Below are positions 1-8,731 of a stretch of DNA of 64,000 nt, piece after piece (position 1 is the stretch's first letter; each line of letters starts with the position of its first letter). The stretch is from Immersiella caudata. Taxonomy: Eukaryota > Ascomycota > Sordariomycetes > Sordariales > Lasiosphaeriaceae. The stretch is from positions 5,208,001 to 5,272,000 of the forward strand of contig JAULSU010000001.1 in assembly GCA_030512335.1 (NCBI GenBank), read 5' to 3'. A program made the position numbers and the translations under genes. The notes beneath the pieces are model-generated. The model had not been told where the DNA came from. It worked only from the letters and a program-made list of their open reading frames with translations, and searched no databases.

Positions 1-68
1 TTGAGATATTACGTATTTCACCGACCTAGTATCGACAAATCAACAAAAGAAATGAATAGAACGGGGAG

Positions 69-2372
69 CTAATAGCTCCTACCTGCCATGCTGCCGCCGC
101 TAGCGCTGTGGTCGCTATCGAGACCAGACTCGTCTCTCTTCACCGCCTCCGCCTGCGCCTTCACCGACTTGAATTCTATGAAGCATGAGATGAATGCTGC
201 CAGCGCTCCCAGAGGTATCCCAACAATAAACACCTTTCTCAATGCCTCATTGTACACTTCCAACATGATCGGCAGGTCATCATCCGGAACCAACTCGCGA
301 AATGCGGCGGCGCCGGCGTCGATCACCTTCTTTATGTTGACACCAGGTAAGATGTTGTCAGCTGAGGCCTTCAACAGGTGGTTTTGAAACACACTGTTGC
401 CCACCGACAAGAAGATCGCACCCCCGAGAGACTGCGACGCCACTACCGCTGCTGTTCCCACGGCCATATCAGCAGGTTCGAGCACCGTCTGGACTGCTGT
501 AAAGCCCTGTTGGATTGACAGACCGAATCCGGCGCTGGCGAGGATTTCGTAGCCCACCCACTGTGCCGTTGTCGTGTTGACATTCATCAGGGTAAGGAGG
601 CCCAAACCGATTGTGCCAATCGCGCTGCCAATGACCGCCGGAGGGGTCACGTAGCCAACCATAGAAACAAAGATACCGGCGAGCAAAGAAAAGAACGCGT
701 TGACGGCGAAGTACGGTATCATGTTGACTCCGGAAATGATGGCACTGTCGCCTCGAATCGCCTGAAACCAGATCGGCAGGAAAAAAGTAAGGTTGATGAT
801 GGCGCCATACGTCATGAAAGCCATTCCGCACGATGCCGCAACAGTTCGTTGCTGAAGGATTCGTGGCGGCATCAAAGCGCCCTCGCCCTTCCACCGTTGC
901 CAGAGGGTGAAAAGGATGGAGACGACGCCGAAACCGATCAGCAGACCAATGATCTTAGCACTAGACCATGCAGCCCCGAGGGTTGTAAACTCAAGGGCGA
1001 GAAATAACATCAGGGAGGCGCCTAGAAGGAGGACATTCCCAACAATGTCCAAGTCCATGAAGCGTTCAAAGAAGCTGCGGTAGGCATGGCTGTGCTTCCT
1101 GGGGCTAAAGAACAGGACCATCGCTGCCACAGTCGCGGCACCAACTGGTAAGTTTATGTAGAAGCACCACCTCCAAGTCTGTGGACTCATCAGCGGGCAT
1201 TTTCATTTGACGGGGAAACGGCTTCGGGACATACCACTAGGTCTGTGAAGACGCCACCCAGCAGAGGACCGACGCTCGCTCCGACACCGAACCTAGCAGC
1301 TCCTTAGTTATCATTGTACTTCCATCTGAGAAGGAGTCTTACATCAATCCAACGACGGCCATGAAGACGGGCCGTAACTGAAGCGGCACGGCAGTTGCTA
1401 CCACAACAAAACTCCCAGTCAAGATGCCGGCACTGCCGAAACCAGCGATGGCGCGCCCGATGATGAGGGTCATAGAGTTGGGTGCGACGCCACACAGCAG
1501 CGATCCAAACTCGAAGAAGAACATGGCCAGCAGGTACGACTTTTTGATGGAAAAGAGCATAAAAACGCGGCCAAAGACGGGTTGGAACGCACACGCCGTG
1601 AGCAAATATGCCGAGCCGTACCAGCCGATATCCGGCGTAGAATTGAACTCGCCTGTGATATACGGGATAGCCTTGCTCGTCATCAGCTAACATTGCCTTG
1701 ATAGCAGAGTTGGGGCGGAATCATCCTTCTCACCGTTGATATGATGGTTCGATCGATGGATATCAGAAATACCGCAAACATGAGCCCGACGACGAGACAG
1801 GCGAGAGGAATACCCGTCACAAATGTCTCATCATCAGATATTGTGGCGGGGGCTTCTGTCTGGACCAAGTCCGTGGGCTTTTCTTTGTCAGGGCCCGGGA
1901 CGTACGACCCAGCTGGTGTCGGCGACCGGTAGAAACTGGTTTCGGGTTTTCCAGCATATCGTTGTTCTTCCATGGGCGTCGCGGTCGGGTGTCGCTTGCT
2001 GCCTGCGCCGCTGGACAGCATCAATAGTGCTGGCGCCGATGATAGATGTCTCAAAGGGCCCCCCAAGACTTGCTCCATCATATCTGCTGGGTATTTGTGG
2101 TTTTCGACTAGGGTATCCGTGTGAGATCGTCCTGGAGCAGGCTGCCGATGCACCGGCGGCAGATGCTCAGCGCTGGGATCATGTGGTGGCGACCACGGAA
2201 CGCTATCTCGACTGTCTTCTACATGATCGTCCTCGAGGTGGCCGTTTTGAAGTATGACACCCGTAGCTGAGCTTGAAGTGCTTTCTCCGCGGGCGCGGAA
2301 AGACGGCAGCGGGAGCTCAGGGGGTAGTTCCCATTGAATATTGTCGATGTCTTTCGAGCTTCTCTTGTCCAT
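69..2372 (-). CDS. MFS transporter, DHA2-type (14-helix drug:H+ antiporter family)
   Basis: Probable plasma-membrane proton-coupled efflux transporter for a drug or secondary metabolite. Four exons join in frame: 2372-1734, 1686-1343, 1292-1235 and 1178-69, giving 716 aa. Seen: a hydrophilic N-terminus of about 190 residues, then repeated hydrophobic helices; a 'DRTIIST' segment at the end of helix 1, which corresponds to the Asp motif of this subfamily; 'GWYGSAYLLT', 'GRAIAGFGSAGI' and 'GVGASVGPLLGG' (motif C-like); and 'TWRWCFYINLPVG', a DHA2 hallmark. Splice sites are canonical (gtgaga/ttag, gtaaga/ctag, gtatgt/acag). The N-terminus is longer than usual. An internal Met at 1973 would give 583 aa, closer to the family norm, but the 2372 start has the better context (A at -3, G at +4). 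It is divergent from the P450 at 3472, so the two could share a promoter and a metabolite. Substrate unknown. Confidence 0.9.
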
Positions 2373-3471
2373 GCTCAGTCGTCGTTTGACAGTATGTGGA
2401 AGTGAGCTCTGAATCCCAGCCCTTTCGGAGTATTAGCTTACCTTTTCTGGGGTTTTCGAAGGGCGACGACTGCTCCCCGAAATGGCCTCCGAGCCCCCTT
2501 TTGGCCCTCAGCCAGGTAGTCAGGCTCCTCGTTCCTTCGCCGGTCAATCGGGTTGACTTGGGCGCTCGTTTTGGCGCTAATCTAACCGCCATTGAACCGG
2601 CTCCAAGAGAAGGAGTGGACGTGGAAGAGGATGGGAGCTAGCTTCGATTGTCCGAGCCAGGCTTCGTTCGTACATGCAAGGATCCAAAGAAAATTCGCTG
2701 TCCCTCTCCTTGATTAGCCAGTCCGGCGCGGCTTAGCATGCCTTGGTCAACAATCGCGCAATGGAAGATGGGGCTAGATGAGAAGGAAAGAGCAACCTAC
2801 GTGAGTGGCTAACGCCAGTTCTCTTCCGGAAGCGCGATTAGCTCCCTGTCGGCAGTGGGCGTCGGCGGTCTGACAACGGGGAAGGAACAACGGCAGTCAT
2901 GTCAGCTGGTGGCGTCGTTCATCCACCTATGGAAACATGCGCCATGTGAGTGGGACGCTTTGTTCGATACTCTTTATCACTATACCTAAGGTATTGTGAC
3001 GACAGCAGAGAGAACCGCGATCCGACTGATGACTGTGAACACTCCACCACGGCATGAGAAGAACCAAAGCGATGCTAGTGAATCAATGCATTGTGGGCAC
3101 TTGTCGGTTGGAACCGTCTTCAAACGGCTCCGAGCCGTCGGGGCAATTTGGTCTGTCTCCCTTTCGCGGCCGAACGCACGCTGACTGAGGAGGGCAAGCT
3201 CGATTCAGGAGCACATCTGAAGGGCGAGATAGGTTGAATGTCCCCCTCCTCCAAGGCGCTACCACGACGTCGAATAGCTCCTTCGTACCTAGCTACCAGG
3301 AAATGCGGAACCGGGTACTTCTCAATTGATGTTCGAAATCACAGGGATACTTATTCAACTCCACGGTCTCCCACTGCCGCCTTTCTCGGTTCTGTCTTCC
3401 TTTCTGAATACACACGGCCATATCGTTGACCGATTTTCCCAAGTCACAAAAACGACGGCATCTCTCCCAGC
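2373..3471. promoter_or_regulatory. Divergent intergenic region between MFS transporter and P450
   Basis: This 1.1-kb stretch separates two genes transcribed outward and must hold both promoters. No open frame here looks like a protein. I see no clear TATA box. A 'CCTAAGG' palindrome lies near 2986, and the last 100 bases before the P450 are pyrimidine-rich, like a fungal 5' leader. Confidence 0.5.
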
Positions 3472-5097
3472 ATGGCGTCCAAGGTGTCACTCAGTTCAGT
3501 CATGGTGGCGACGACGGCAGCCTCTGTCGCCTACGCTAGGAAGTTCGACCAGCCCCTTGTGCAGTCGGTCAGCACGGCCATCGCAACCGTCCTCCCTCTC
3601 TACATCTTTGTTTGGATGAGCTGGCTCTACCCCATGTATTTCTCAGAACTTCGCCATGTTCCCACGGTACCGGGATTCCCCCTGTGGGGGCAGTTTTTCA
3701 CCATCATCATGGAAGAGTGCGGCGTTCCCCAGCGCCGCTGGCACAAGGAACACGGCTCAATGATCCGCTACTTCTTTCCCTTCGGCGCTGAGAGACTGTC
3801 TGTGGCCGATGACGAGGCTTTGAAGCACATGACGGTCAAGAACCCTTACAACTACCCGAAACCTGTCCGCGCTAAGCTTTGGATGGTCCGCATTCTGGGC
3901 GAAGGTGTTCTCTTGGCTGAAGGTCAGGAGCATATTCATCAGCGCAAGGCTCTCACGGCTGGTTTCTCCATCCAAGCCATTCGCTTCCTGGCGCCAATCT
4001 TTTGGGAGAAATCCCTGTTGATGGCGAAGCTATGGAGTGATGAGATGCGAGAGAGCAAAGTAACCACCAAGTCTTTTGAGGTTCTGGAGTGGCTGAACAG
4101 GTGCACGCTTGACATTATCGGCAAAGCCGGATTTGGCTACGACATCAATTCTCTCGAGGACCCCGACGTTCCTATTCGCGAGGCTTATCGCATGGTGTTC
4201 GCTTTCGACATCTTCTCTCGCATGCTTCACGGCATTCAGGCGTTCATCCCGGCTTCCAAGCACATTCCTGCCAAAATGAACCGCGACATGGAGACAGCTC
4301 GCGCCATCATTCTCGACAAGGCCACGGAGATCATCAGCGACAAGCTTGACGAGGCTGAGAACAACGTCGGCACCAAGGATATTCTCGCGCTCATCGCCAA
4401 AGAGAACAAGAAGCTCAAGGAGCAAGGCGAGCGGGGACTCTCCTTCAACACCATGAGAGATCAGATCATGACCTTCCTCGGTGCTGGCCATGACACGACG
4501 GCGACAGGCGTTGCCTGGACCGTCCATCTGCTCTCAACGCATCCCGAGATCCAAGCGCGATTGCGAAACGAGATCCGGGAGCATATGCCATTCCTGTTCG
4601 ATCGTGATGACGAAGCAAGCTTTGACGCAGCACAGCTTGCTGTTGCTGACCCGGACAAGCTCCCTTTCCTCGACAACGTCTGCCGCGAGTCCCTACGCTA
4701 TATCCCTCCCATCCCCATGACCGTCCGCCAGTCCCTCGAGGACGATACCATCGGGCAGTACAAGGTGCCTAGAGGAACTGTCATCTACGTCCTGGCCAAC
4801 ACGATCAACCGACTCCCGCAATACTGGGGAGAGACGGCAGACGAGTTCGACCCGGATCGTTGGGACAATCTGCCTGACACGGTGGTGCCCAATGCGTTCA
4901 TGACTTTCCTCCAGGGCCCTCGTGGCTGCATCGGAAGGAAATTCGCGGAGACGGAGATGAAGATTTTGCTTTGCTGCCTGTTGAGCATGTACGAGTTTGA
5001 GCGTGACTTCGACACTCCGGATCCCGAGGACTGGAAGATGTGGCGTCTGGTGCTGCGGCCCAAGGAGGGTGTTACCGTAAAGGCGACTGTGCTGTGA
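3472..5097 (+). CDS. Cytochrome P450 monooxygenase, intronless
   Basis: Haem-thiolate monooxygenase of 541 aa in one uninterrupted frame, probably anchored in the ER by hydrophobic N-terminal segments (about residues 35-55). Seen: the I-helix oxygen-binding motif AGHDTT at residues 338-343, the K-helix ExxR ('ESLR') starting at residue 406, the 'FDPDRWDN' PERF-like region, and the haem loop 'FLQGPRGCIGRKFAETE' with the Cys ligand at residue 486. All catalytic landmarks are present and the length is normal for a fungal microsomal P450, so the gene looks functional. The lack of introns is unusual beside its neighbours. It is divergent from an MFS exporter, a common pairing in fungal detoxification or secondary metabolism. 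The substrate and CYP family cannot be assigned by eye. Confidence 0.95.
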   Translation: MASKVSLSSVMVATTAASVAYARKFDQPLVQSVSTAIATVLPLYIFVWMSWLYPMYFSELRHVPTVPGFPLWGQFFTIIMEECGVPQRRWHKEHGSMIRYFFPFGAERLSVADDEALKHMTVKNPYNYPKPVRAKLWMVRILGEGVLLAEGQEHIHQRKALTAGFSIQAIRFLAPIFWEKSLLMAKLWSDEMRESKVTTKSFEVLEWLNRCTLDIIGKAGFGYDINSLEDPDVPIREAYRMVFAFDIFSRMLHGIQAFIPASKHIPAKMNRDMETARAIILDKATEIISDKLDEAENNVGTKDILALIAKENKKLKEQGERGLSFNTMRDQIMTFLGAGHDTTATGVAWTVHLLSTHPEIQARLRNEIREHMPFLFDRDDEASFDAAQLAVADPDKLPFLDNVCRESLRYIPPIPMTVRQSLEDDTIGQYKVPRGTVIYVLANTINRLPQYWGETADEFDPDRWDNLPDTVVPNAFMTFLQGPRGCIGRKFAETEMKILLCCLLSMYEFERDFDTPDPEDWKMWRLVLRPKEGVTVKATVL

Positions 5098-5501
5098 TCG
5101 GTGAGAAAGTCAATAATGTAGGCAGGTACCTAATTGACGCGTTTCGGAGCATCAGTCAGGTTGGTCATGTAAATCACAGACTATGTGCATTTGAGAATAG
5201 ACAAGGAACAAAGAGGTTAGATAAGGTAGGGGTTTGAACGGTATAGACATGCGAGGGGAAATCTGGAATGGCCATGATCGGTATATGCTGGCCATAGAGT
5301 CATAGATCGCCCAGAGGAGAGAGACAAATGTAATCGACATGATTTGAGCTTCTAGATTGATCGGATGAGTCTTTGTTCGGATTGATCTCCCAAGATACGA
5401 CTCCTTTCTAAAATCGCCCCTGCATTGCATTGCATTCTTCCGCACACAACCAACGCAAACAAAGGAAAAGGCGCTCAGGGCCCACTACATCACGGACTCG
5501 C
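5098..5501. other. Convergent intergenic region (3' UTRs of P450 and secreted protein)
   Basis: About 400 bases between two converging stop codons. No further gene or clear repeat is seen; it should contain both polyadenylation regions. Confidence 0.5.
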
Positions 5502-6341
5502 TCACTCAGCGTAATCCCCGCCCCAACGTCCCTGATCATGCCTATCAGCTTCCCCCCAATTCCAATCCGGACCAGAAGCCCCGCCACCGCCGTGATCTCC
5601 TCCGTAGTTGGACCGGTGACCATACTCCGGATCATTGAGGTCGTCCCCGTTCCAATTGCTGCCCCAGCCGGGCCCGTCCTTCTTGGGAGGCGAGCCGTTG
5701 TTTGCTGGTGTATTTCTGTCTGGGCTGGGGAAGTCGGGACGGGGAAAGTTGTCGCCGACTGGGACGCCGACTCCTGGGACAAATCCTCCATTTCTATTCC
5801 CCGAGCGGTCACCCTCGGAGAAGGGGTTGCCGTCGCCTTGTGGGAATTTCCCTTCGTGGTGGCCGTCGTCCTTGTCACCGACATGGATCGGATCACAGGC
5901 TGAGATGCCAACACCGACACAACCGGGGCCGGTAATTGTTGGGCCAAAATCCAGGGCGCCCTTGTTCTTTTGGCGACCTCCTTCATCTTCGCGCTGCGGC
6001 TCCTGCGGCTCGCCCTTGACATCGGACTGATGTCGGTCGTTTTGCTGCTGTCCCGGCCGATTCTGGACGCGGTTGTCGTTGTTATTGCCCACGTGGATAG
6101 GATCACAGACAGAAATCCCGACACCGATGCACTCGGGAGCGGTCACGTTGGGATGAAAATCAAGGATGGGGTCTTTGTCACCGGACTTTTCTCGCCTGTC
6201 CTGGACCTGGTCAATCTTTTTCCCAATCTTGTCGAGAAGTCGCTCCAAACCATCTATCCCTCCTGTCTCGCCGGATTCGTGGTTGACTATGGGCATGGCT
6301 GCGGCCAGGGTGCCTGCTACCAGCGGAATGGAAAGATGCAT
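5502..6341 (-). CDS. Secreted Gly/Asn/Asp-rich protein with duplicated CxGVGISxCDPIHVG motif
   Basis: I do not recognise this 279-aa protein. It begins with a clear signal peptide (MHLSIPLVAGTLAAAMP), so it should be secreted. The mature part is hydrophilic and rich in Gly, Asn, Asp and Pro, and probably disordered. Its striking feature is a near-identical segment present twice: residues 60-85 and 130-155, exactly 70 residues apart, each with 'GVGIS.CDPIHVG' and two Cys separated by seven residues. The C-terminal 120 residues are Trp/Gly/Asp-rich. I chose the Met at 6341 because the signal peptide starts there; the frame is open to 6497, but the upstream part does not look coding. No intron is needed. 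It is divergent from the GPI-type wall protein at 7164, so a wall or extracellular role is plausible. Function unknown. Confidence 0.75.
   Translation of the reverse strand: MHLSIPLVAGTLAAAMPIVNHESGETGGIDGLERLLDKIGKKIDQVQDRREKSGDKDPILDFHPNVTAPECIGVGISVCDPIHVGNNNDNRVQNRPGQQQNDRHQSDVKGEPQEPQREDEGGRQKNKGALDFGPTITGPGCVGVGISACDPIHVGDKDDGHHEGKFPQGDGNPFSEGDRSGNRNGGFVPGVGVPVGDNFPRPDFPSPDRNTPANNGSPPKKDGPGWGSNWNGDDLNDPEYGHRSNYGGDHGGGGASGPDWNWGEADRHDQGRWGGDYAE
5877..6164 (-). repeat. Two copies of a 26-residue Cx7C motif, 70 residues apart
   Basis: Coding repeat inside the secreted protein. Copy 1 spans 6164-6087 and copy 2 spans 5954-5877. Both read LDF, then a variable Pro/Thr stretch, then C-(I/V)GVGIS(V/A)-CDPIHVG. 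Nearly all differences are conservative, while the sequence between copies is quite different, so the motif itself seems to be under constraint. Confidence 0.85.
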
Positions 6342-7163
6342 GGTGAAGTGAAGAAACGGTTGGCATGAACTCGAATTCGCGGATAACAAAGACAATGCAT
6401 TCGGGAAAAAGAGGTGGTTGACTGCCTGGCTATGATATGATACTCTACCATGTGACAACGACTCAGGGGTATCGCCCTGGCCGATCGCAACGCCCAAGTA
6501 TTGACATCCATCTCGTGGGATCGGCGATACTCGTCGTGAAGTTGACGGCGAGAGCAGATTTCAGGATTCGGGAGTTGCAACCTCAAAACAATGCAAAGTG
6601 GATCTGACAGATTAACACGCTACTGCAAAACGGGAGTGGTAACCGCCTGGCGGCGGCTCGCAAACTTTGTCAGATGATCAGCCATTTCATGTGAAAGCAC
6701 CCCAAGGCCTCTCTAGCACCTAGAGGCTAGATGTGCGCCGCTGATGGAACACTGTGGATTATGCCTAGACCAAACTGAGTCGAGCTTGAAGCTCTACACA
6801 AATCTCTCCTTTACTGGCCAACCTTTCTGTGGTTGAGTACGACCAAATGCCTCAACCGGCGCCAGAGCTACTTGATTCGACATTCACCGTCCCACGCTTA
6901 GAATTGTGCACCCCTGTGCCCATGAGTTGGCCACGGAGATCCTACTCACTCAGCATCGACTCGTCCTGCCACATATCTTATATGTACGGCATCAATCACG
7001 ATCATGGCTCACATTTTCTTTCTTCGCTATCTCTCACCATCTCATTCTCATACCAACCGTACCATTCAATAACTACCCTCAATCCCTATTGTCTATTCTT
7101 TAACCAACTATCCTTAGAACTATTTCTCTTGCATACCCTCAGGCCAACCCTCCTTATTACACA
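6342..7163. promoter_or_regulatory. Divergent intergenic region with CT-rich leader
   Basis: About 820 bases between two outward-facing genes for extracellular proteins. The final 150 bases (about 7010-7160) are pyrimidine-rich, typical of a fungal promoter and 5' leader for the gene starting at 7164. No other gene is supported. Confidence 0.5.
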
Positions 7164-8387
7164 ATGCACTTCACCAAAATTTCCGCACTTGTTGCCCAAT
7201 TCAGTCTGACCACTGCCAGTGTGCTTGGCGCAGAAGAGATGGGGTACGTATTGCCTATCCGTTTCATGACACGATCGATACCCATTCAATGCCCACTCGA
7301 ACCTTCCTGCTGCCTGATTCATACCTGGTCCATACCTGGTTTGTACCCAGTTCGCAAGCCTCATCTGGTTACGTTTCTCTACCTTTCGTAACCCGTTCGA
7401 GTCTCTCTTGTATCCCGCTTGTTACCCTTCTGACCCCTTTCCAACCCCTTTCCAACCCCTTTGAAGCCATGTTCATAACAGCCCCTTTCAAACATCCACT
7501 GGCAGCCCCTCTTATCCCCTATCATCCTAGGTCGCTAACACGCCCAGCCGCCGCGACTGGCAAGCCGCACGGGACCGCGCCGTTGAGCGCGCCGCCCAGT
7601 TCGAGCCCCGCGCTCCCATGGTTACCGCCGCCCCCCGGAGCTGGGAATCCGATCGTGATGCCGGTCTCGCCGCCGCTGCTGCCGCTGGTAGGTCTCGCTC
7701 CCCCCTTCTGCCTTCCAACACGGCTTAGCCATTTTCCCAGTTTCCTCCGCCCGGGAAGCCGCCGCCAACTTTCGCGCTTCCTTCGGCAACGGTAAGCGCG
7801 ACAACAACTGGGGTCCCGGCACCGTGAACGGCGGCCAATGGCAAGATGCCGCCGGAAACTGGCAGAACGGCCCCGCTCCCGCAGGGTATAGCGGCCCCTG
7901 GAACGGCCAGGGCTACGACGGCCAAAATTACAACAACTACGGCCCGGGTCAATGGCAAGACGCCGCTAGCGACTGGCAGAATGGCCCTGCCCCCGCGGGA
8001 TACAACGACCCTTGGAACGGCGCCGCTGCCAACGGAGACAACTGGCAATCATATGCGTCCGACTGGGAGGCGTATGGCTCGTCGGTTGCCGCATCCTACT
8101 CGTCTCAGTACGGCGGTGATAACTGGCAGACTGCTGCCGAGAGCGCCAAGAGCGTGGCAAGCAGCTACAAGAGCGAGTATGGCGTCCCGGACATGACCCC
8201 GATGCCGTCGATGGCGACACCTACGATGGGCGGTGGAAGCATGGGGACGACTGTTCGCAACCAGGCTGCTACTCCTACTTCGAACCGGGTCCAGGTGAAC
8301 GGTGCCGAGGGCGCTGCCGTCGGTGGCGCCGCGAAGGTGCTGGGTGTCGGCGCGGTCGTGGTGGCTGTTGCTGCTGGCATGATCTAA
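7164..8387 (+). CDS. Probable GPI-anchored cell-surface protein with Trp/Gln-rich tandem repeats
   Basis: Three exons, 7164-7243, 7548-7687 and 7759-8387, join in frame to 282 aa. Seen: an N-terminal signal peptide (MHFTKISALVAQFSLTTASVLG); an Ala/Arg-rich stretch; two tandem copies of a 25-residue unit beginning GQWQDAA and ending DPWNG or GPWNG; further 'GDNWQ' echoes; a Ser/Tyr-rich part; then a small-residue site (NGAEG) followed by a hydrophobic C-terminal tail. That tail arrangement is what a GPI-anchor signal looks like. Donors are gtacgt and gtaggt. The intron 1 acceptor was chosen as 'cgcccag' at 7547 because it keeps the charged reading frame open; 'cctag' at 7530 gives a different, Pro-rich frame for exon 2. 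No enzymatic domain is recognised. It is probably a structural or adhesive wall protein. Confidence 0.7.
7833..8021 (+). repeat. Two 75-bp coding repeats (WQDAA..NWQNGPAPAGY unit)
   Basis: Copy 1 is 7833-7907 and copy 2 is 7947-8021, a 114-bp period. Protein identity is high (GQWQDAA, DWQNGPAPAGY, PWNG), while many third codon positions differ. This suggests an old duplication kept by protein-level selection. Confidence 0.85.
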
Positions 8388-8731
8388 GCTACCTATGCGA
8401 AAGTGCTTGATCGTCAGTTTCCAGTACGCTGGATTGTCGGCGTCAGAGTCGGACCAACCAATGCCTCTCAGCAAAAGAACTGAGATGGTGGTGCCCAGAC
8501 GGGCTTATAGAGACCTCAGATTGTCAGTGTCATCAGGCAGAGAGGGATGGGGCTGGTCGAGATGTCTTTGTTATACAGTATGGTACATAGTATCGATACT
8601 TGGATACAGCAATAATAACCCTGTCTACCTTTAAACTCCTGAAATTGTGAAATTGCGAAATCGTTGAGGGTACAGACATGGTTGACAAGTTGAGTGATGT
8701 TAAAGCCGGGCGAAAGCCCGGGGTATTATGA
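8388..8731. other. Convergent intergenic region
   Basis: About 340 bases between converging stop codons, AT-richer than the flanking genes. It presumably holds both 3' UTRs. A short 'GGGCGAAAGCCC' inverted repeat (about 8708-8719) could form a small hairpin. Nothing else is seen. Confidence 0.5.

Noticed and set aside
5430..5903. Open frames on the + strand opposite the secreted repeat protein
   Set aside because: They mirror the Gly/Pro-rich codons of the - strand gene and have no signal peptide or domain; the - strand frame has both a signal peptide and a conserved internal repeat.
7289..7795. Pro-rich + strand frame as the true second exon of the GPI-type protein
   Set aside because: It joins exon 1 in frame at 7531 but reads as Pro/Ser low complexity; the alternative acceptor at 7547 links the signal peptide to the frame that continues into the repeat region.
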